NCBI GenBank assembly: GCA_004026145.2
Contig: CP034990.1
Coordinates: 9,907,066-9,971,065 of the forward strand
Reading direction: 5' to 3'
Source of the DNA: Takifugu bimaculatus
Taxonomy: Eukaryota > Chordata > Actinopteri > Tetraodontiformes > Tetraodontidae
Length of the DNA: 64,000 bases
The number at the start of each line of letters is the position of its first letter. The first letter of the stretch is position 1. Below, piece by piece: positions 60,853 through 64,000 of the stretch. Under the pieces are notes generated by a model. That model made no database searches, had not been told where the DNA came from, and saw only the letters and a program-made list of their open reading frames with translations. A program made the position numbers and the translations under genes.

Positions 60853-63800
60853 ACCAAGATCTCGACTGGAAATTTGACCAAAGCAGGTAGTGAAGTTGAC
60901 GAATGGAAACATCTGGAGGACACACACTCACACCTGATGACACTAGATGAGGAAGCCTGAAAATCTCCACCTGGAAATTGACAAATAAGAACAAGAGTAC
61001 GGTGAAGATGCTTGAGACCAACAACCAAAACCTGCACTGCCAGACCAGAAAAGCACAATGTCTTTTGAGGAAGAGACGTCAGGGGACTTCCTGCCACTTT
61101 ATGTGCGATGGATGGTGCGTGTGTGAGCAGGTTATAAAAAAAGTGCCCTTTCACACTGTGGAACTTGTAAAACATCGTGAATGCTACACCCTCTGCAGCC
61201 ACACAGCAGGATCCAATTAGGACTCTTATCTACTAATTATGTTGCTTACACATATGCATTCCAGAATAAAAAAAAGTCTTTTCCTTTCCTCTCTCTGTAA
61301 CAAGGCTGCCAATTAATGAGCTTGCTCTGTAGTTGAACCTTTTCACGGGTCTCTTGGCAGAGAAAATACACTGACTTACATGCGTATTAGCAGAGCATTA
61401 ATCATAACTGATCATCTGATAAACAGTGTTGAAGCTCACAGCTACAAAGTGCCCAATCTGCTTTTCTGTTGGGATCGGGGCGCCACTGTGAGGCGCTGTG
61501 CTGCAGAACACAACCAGTCCCTCACACAGTTCCAGGAACTACACCTTCACACCCAACAATAGAAATCTGTGTCATTTAAACTTGTTTTTTTTTATCAAAG
61601 CTGGTCTTAGTAATAATATTGTTGACGTGGCAATGACGCCCACATTTTTGCTGTTTATTGTGTTATCTTACAGATCAACACCACAGCTGATTTAGTTTAT
61701 TGCTTTAAATGCTTTGAACAAACATGTATTGTAAATAATTCTCATCGTTAGCTTCATGCTATGAAGTAAACCAAACCTAATCAACTGCATCAGGATTAAT
61801 CTGTATATTTTGACTCACAGAAATTGTATCTTTCTTTCTTTCAGTGATTCTAACAGAATGTTTTCAAGTTTTCATGTTTTTCACAGTTGAGCTGACAAGA
61901 AGATACTTCCTGGAAACTTGTGCAGTCAAGTGTTCTTTCAGTTTAACACATGCTTGAGTCTTAAGAGAGGGAGACGTCCTCATAGAGGTGGTTAGCATAG
62001 GTATGCAGACAGAAGTTTCTTCCGTTAGCACTGGAAAAGCAGGAAGAACAGAAGCTGTGCACATTTATTCAATACAATGCTGCTGCACTAGATTATATTA
62101 GCCTGGATGTGTGACGCTGTACACTTGAATCTGCTTGAAACACCTCCGCTTATACATAATGCGGTCTTCAAGATAACAGAGCAACCCTCGTCCTCCTCGT
62201 CCTCTTCTGTTCTTTGCTTATTAATTGTTAATAGCTGTGATCTCTGACCTGGGCTGTGCATTACAGATAGTCACCCGTGTCTCACATATGAGAAGACAAG
62301 GAGGACAACTGATCCAAAGGTGAATGGGGGAGGCGGAGTCTTTCTTGCAAGGCTGAGCTCACTTCATTAGCATTGATCCCCTTTTTTATGTATTTTGTCA
62401 CAGCTAATGCTATCGATCAGAGCTGCCACTAACCGTGCCCCCGTTAGAGCCTACACAGGTTCTTTTTGTGTCTAACATTTAGCCTCAAAAGTGTCTGCTG
62501 TCCACTAAAAGGCCATAATCATGACAGATTTTGTTGTGGAGCTGTAAAAAACCTTAAAGTAAAAACATTTGAAGAGTTATCAGAAAAATTCCAATCCATG
62601 TTGTGGTGAAGATTTTGAGAAAAGAGCAGAAATGAAAGGAGCGCGGTGCAGCTGTCAGCTCCACTCTGGGCATGTTGACAATGCAGTGCGGGTTGCACGT
62701 CCCCTCCACCTCAAACAGGATCCCCACTGAGGAGGAGAATAGCTATTAGCATGCTAAAGGTTGTGCTAATGCGAAACCATCCTTGAACCCCTCTGAACCA
62801 ATCAGCCCATCAGCAGCCTTGATAATGGCCAGAGTGGCTCCGTGTTTGTACAGGATAATTGAGCTGGTGGATTCTAGGGGAACAGAGTTTGGAGGCTAAA
62901 CTGTGTCAAACTGAGGGTCAGAGAGTCAGTCAGCAGGGATGTTCTCACATGTGCTACATATTTATTTTATTGAAAGACCATATTAGACCACTCCTGACTT
63001 TCAGCTTCATATTTATGTACTTGAAGAGTCATTTCCAGATGAATTGAAACCTTGTAAAAACTGATGTAACTAAGATGTTTTATCACATCTATAAACAGAA
63101 GTTGTAAAAAAAAAAAGAAAAAAAAAAAAGTTCCGTTATTTTACAGTGGAAAATGTCCAGGAAAATATTTCAGAGTGCAGTCTGACATCTTCACATGAAA
63201 GATGATACTGGGTCAGAACCACAGTGTGCTCAAATGGCATCAATTGGCTCTTATAAACCAGTGGAAACAGTGAGATGGTGCAAATAATACAGAAAGAATA
63301 TTACTGACAACATTTAAGAACCAACGGGGCCAAGATGCTCTAACATATGTAACTAAATGAGTTCCTTTTATATTTGTTGTACGCTGAGTTGAGTCCAGAC
63401 TGTTTGAGCTACGCGTTGCTCTCAAAGAAAAATATTACACCCAGTAAAGAGGTGAAATGTTCCACAAATTTAATTTTAACTACACAAACAGGCAGTGCTA
63501 TTGCAGCACAAACATGCAGACCAGCAGTGAAGCCTTTTGATATTCCTTCCTCAGGAGATGAGCTCATAATACTACCAGACTACTGACTACTAAATGAGAG
63601 AGCGGTTTAGTTGAAAACACATTTTTTTAAGAAAAATCTTGGAATCTTTAATTATGCTTCTTCACTGATTAAGTCTTTGCTCAAAATTAAACTGATACAT
63701 TTGATACGACACCAAAGAAAATGATATCGATGTAAACTAACTAGATTATTTGGATAGAAACAGATGCTCTATGAATAAAATAATAAAATAAATTTCCTCT

Positions 63801-63913
63801 TTGTTTAAATAAACTCACTGTGGTAGAAGGAAAAGCTCCAGAAAATGAGTTTTAAGACAGATTTCAGATTTATGAGCACAGGAATTGACATAGTCTGTAG
63901 TGTTGGATCAGAG

Positions 63914-63914
<1 letters not shown>

Positions 63915-63969
<55 letters not shown>
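63915..63969. repeat. (TG)n microsatellite
   Basis: About 27 uninterrupted TG units near the right edge of the window. Confidence 0.97.
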
Positions 63970-64000
63970 AGACAGCCTGAACGCTCCTCATCAGCTTATG

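Larger units (their letters stand above)
48104..64000. other. Non-coding stretch, presumed cyld-sall1 gene desert
   Basis: No exon or RNA gene could be supported over almost 16 kb. Open frames reach 159 codons (49093) and 261 codons (60417, minus) but have no recognisable domain. Repeats are few: a C18/CA run at 48763, a C-run near 52291, a possible dispersed element at 60525 and a TG repeat at the right edge. In vertebrates the next gene is sall1, whose surroundings are rich in conserved non-coding enhancers, so regulatory content is plausible. Confidence 0.6.

Noticed and set aside
60417..61202. Minus-strand open frame, 261 codons, as a gene
   Set aside because: No recognisable domain, low-complexity hydrophobic composition, no splice context, and overlap with a probable dispersed repeat.
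1..64000. CRISPR arrays, bacterial operons, phage or tRNA/rRNA genes
   Set aside because: The sequence is clearly a vertebrate nuclear locus; no regularly spaced repeats, no intact tRNA-like genes other than a SINE head, and no rRNA.

Overview
The window is vertebrate nuclear DNA, most likely from a teleost fish. Coding exons are short and bounded by GT-AG introns. Long stretches are AT-rich and non-coding, with CA/TG microsatellites, a hAT-type DNA element, a fish-style RTE/Rex3-like LINE and fragments of a GATG-tailed retroposon. Three protein-coding genes could be assembled exon by exon, all on the + strand, in the order nkd1 - nod2 - cyld. This matches human 16q12 (NKD1-SNX20-NOD2-CYLD-SALL1), except that no snx20 could be found between nkd1 and nod2. 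The right-hand 16 kb would then be the start of the cyld-sall1 gene desert. The species cannot be named from the sequence.

Layout: 1-10.8 kb is non-coding (upstream or intronic to nkd1) and carries a 532-bp hAT-like element with a perfect 8-bp target duplication. nkd1 exons lie at 10.78-18.08 kb; the 5' coding exons were not found. A probable long 3'UTR runs to about 20.8 kb, followed by a 6.5-kb intergenic stretch. nod2 occupies 27.3-31.8 kb in ten coding exons: two CARDs, NACHT, then 84-bp LRR exons. Its last exon lies in a ~518-bp, nearly identical tandem duplication (31592-32628). A likely cyld promoter is at 32.75-32.9 kb. cyld coding exons run 34.2-46.2 kb (16 exons, 956 residues once two single-base insertions are discounted). 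A LINE fragment sits in one cyld intron at 39.65-40.71 kb. The cyld 3'UTR extends to about 48.1 kb, and 48.1-64 kb holds no gene I can support.

How the genes relate: NOD2 senses muramyl dipeptide and signals through RIPK2 ubiquitination to NF-kB. CYLD removes K63- and M1-linked ubiquitin chains and restrains the same pathway, so two neighbours act on one signalling route. NKD1 is a Dishevelled-binding Wnt feedback inhibitor, and CYLD also deubiquitinates Dishevelled.

Most notable observations: (i) three separate +1-base insertions inside conserved exons (one in nkd1, two in cyld), each followed by correct reading in the shifted frame and correct splice phase, which looks like sequence error rather than gene decay; (ii) the tandem duplication of the complete nod2 terminal exon, whose two coding copies are identical; (iii) one LRR exon fewer in nod2 than in human; (iv) a cyld leader uORF whose stop overlaps the main start (ATGA). 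No previously undescribed biological system was found that the sequence can support.
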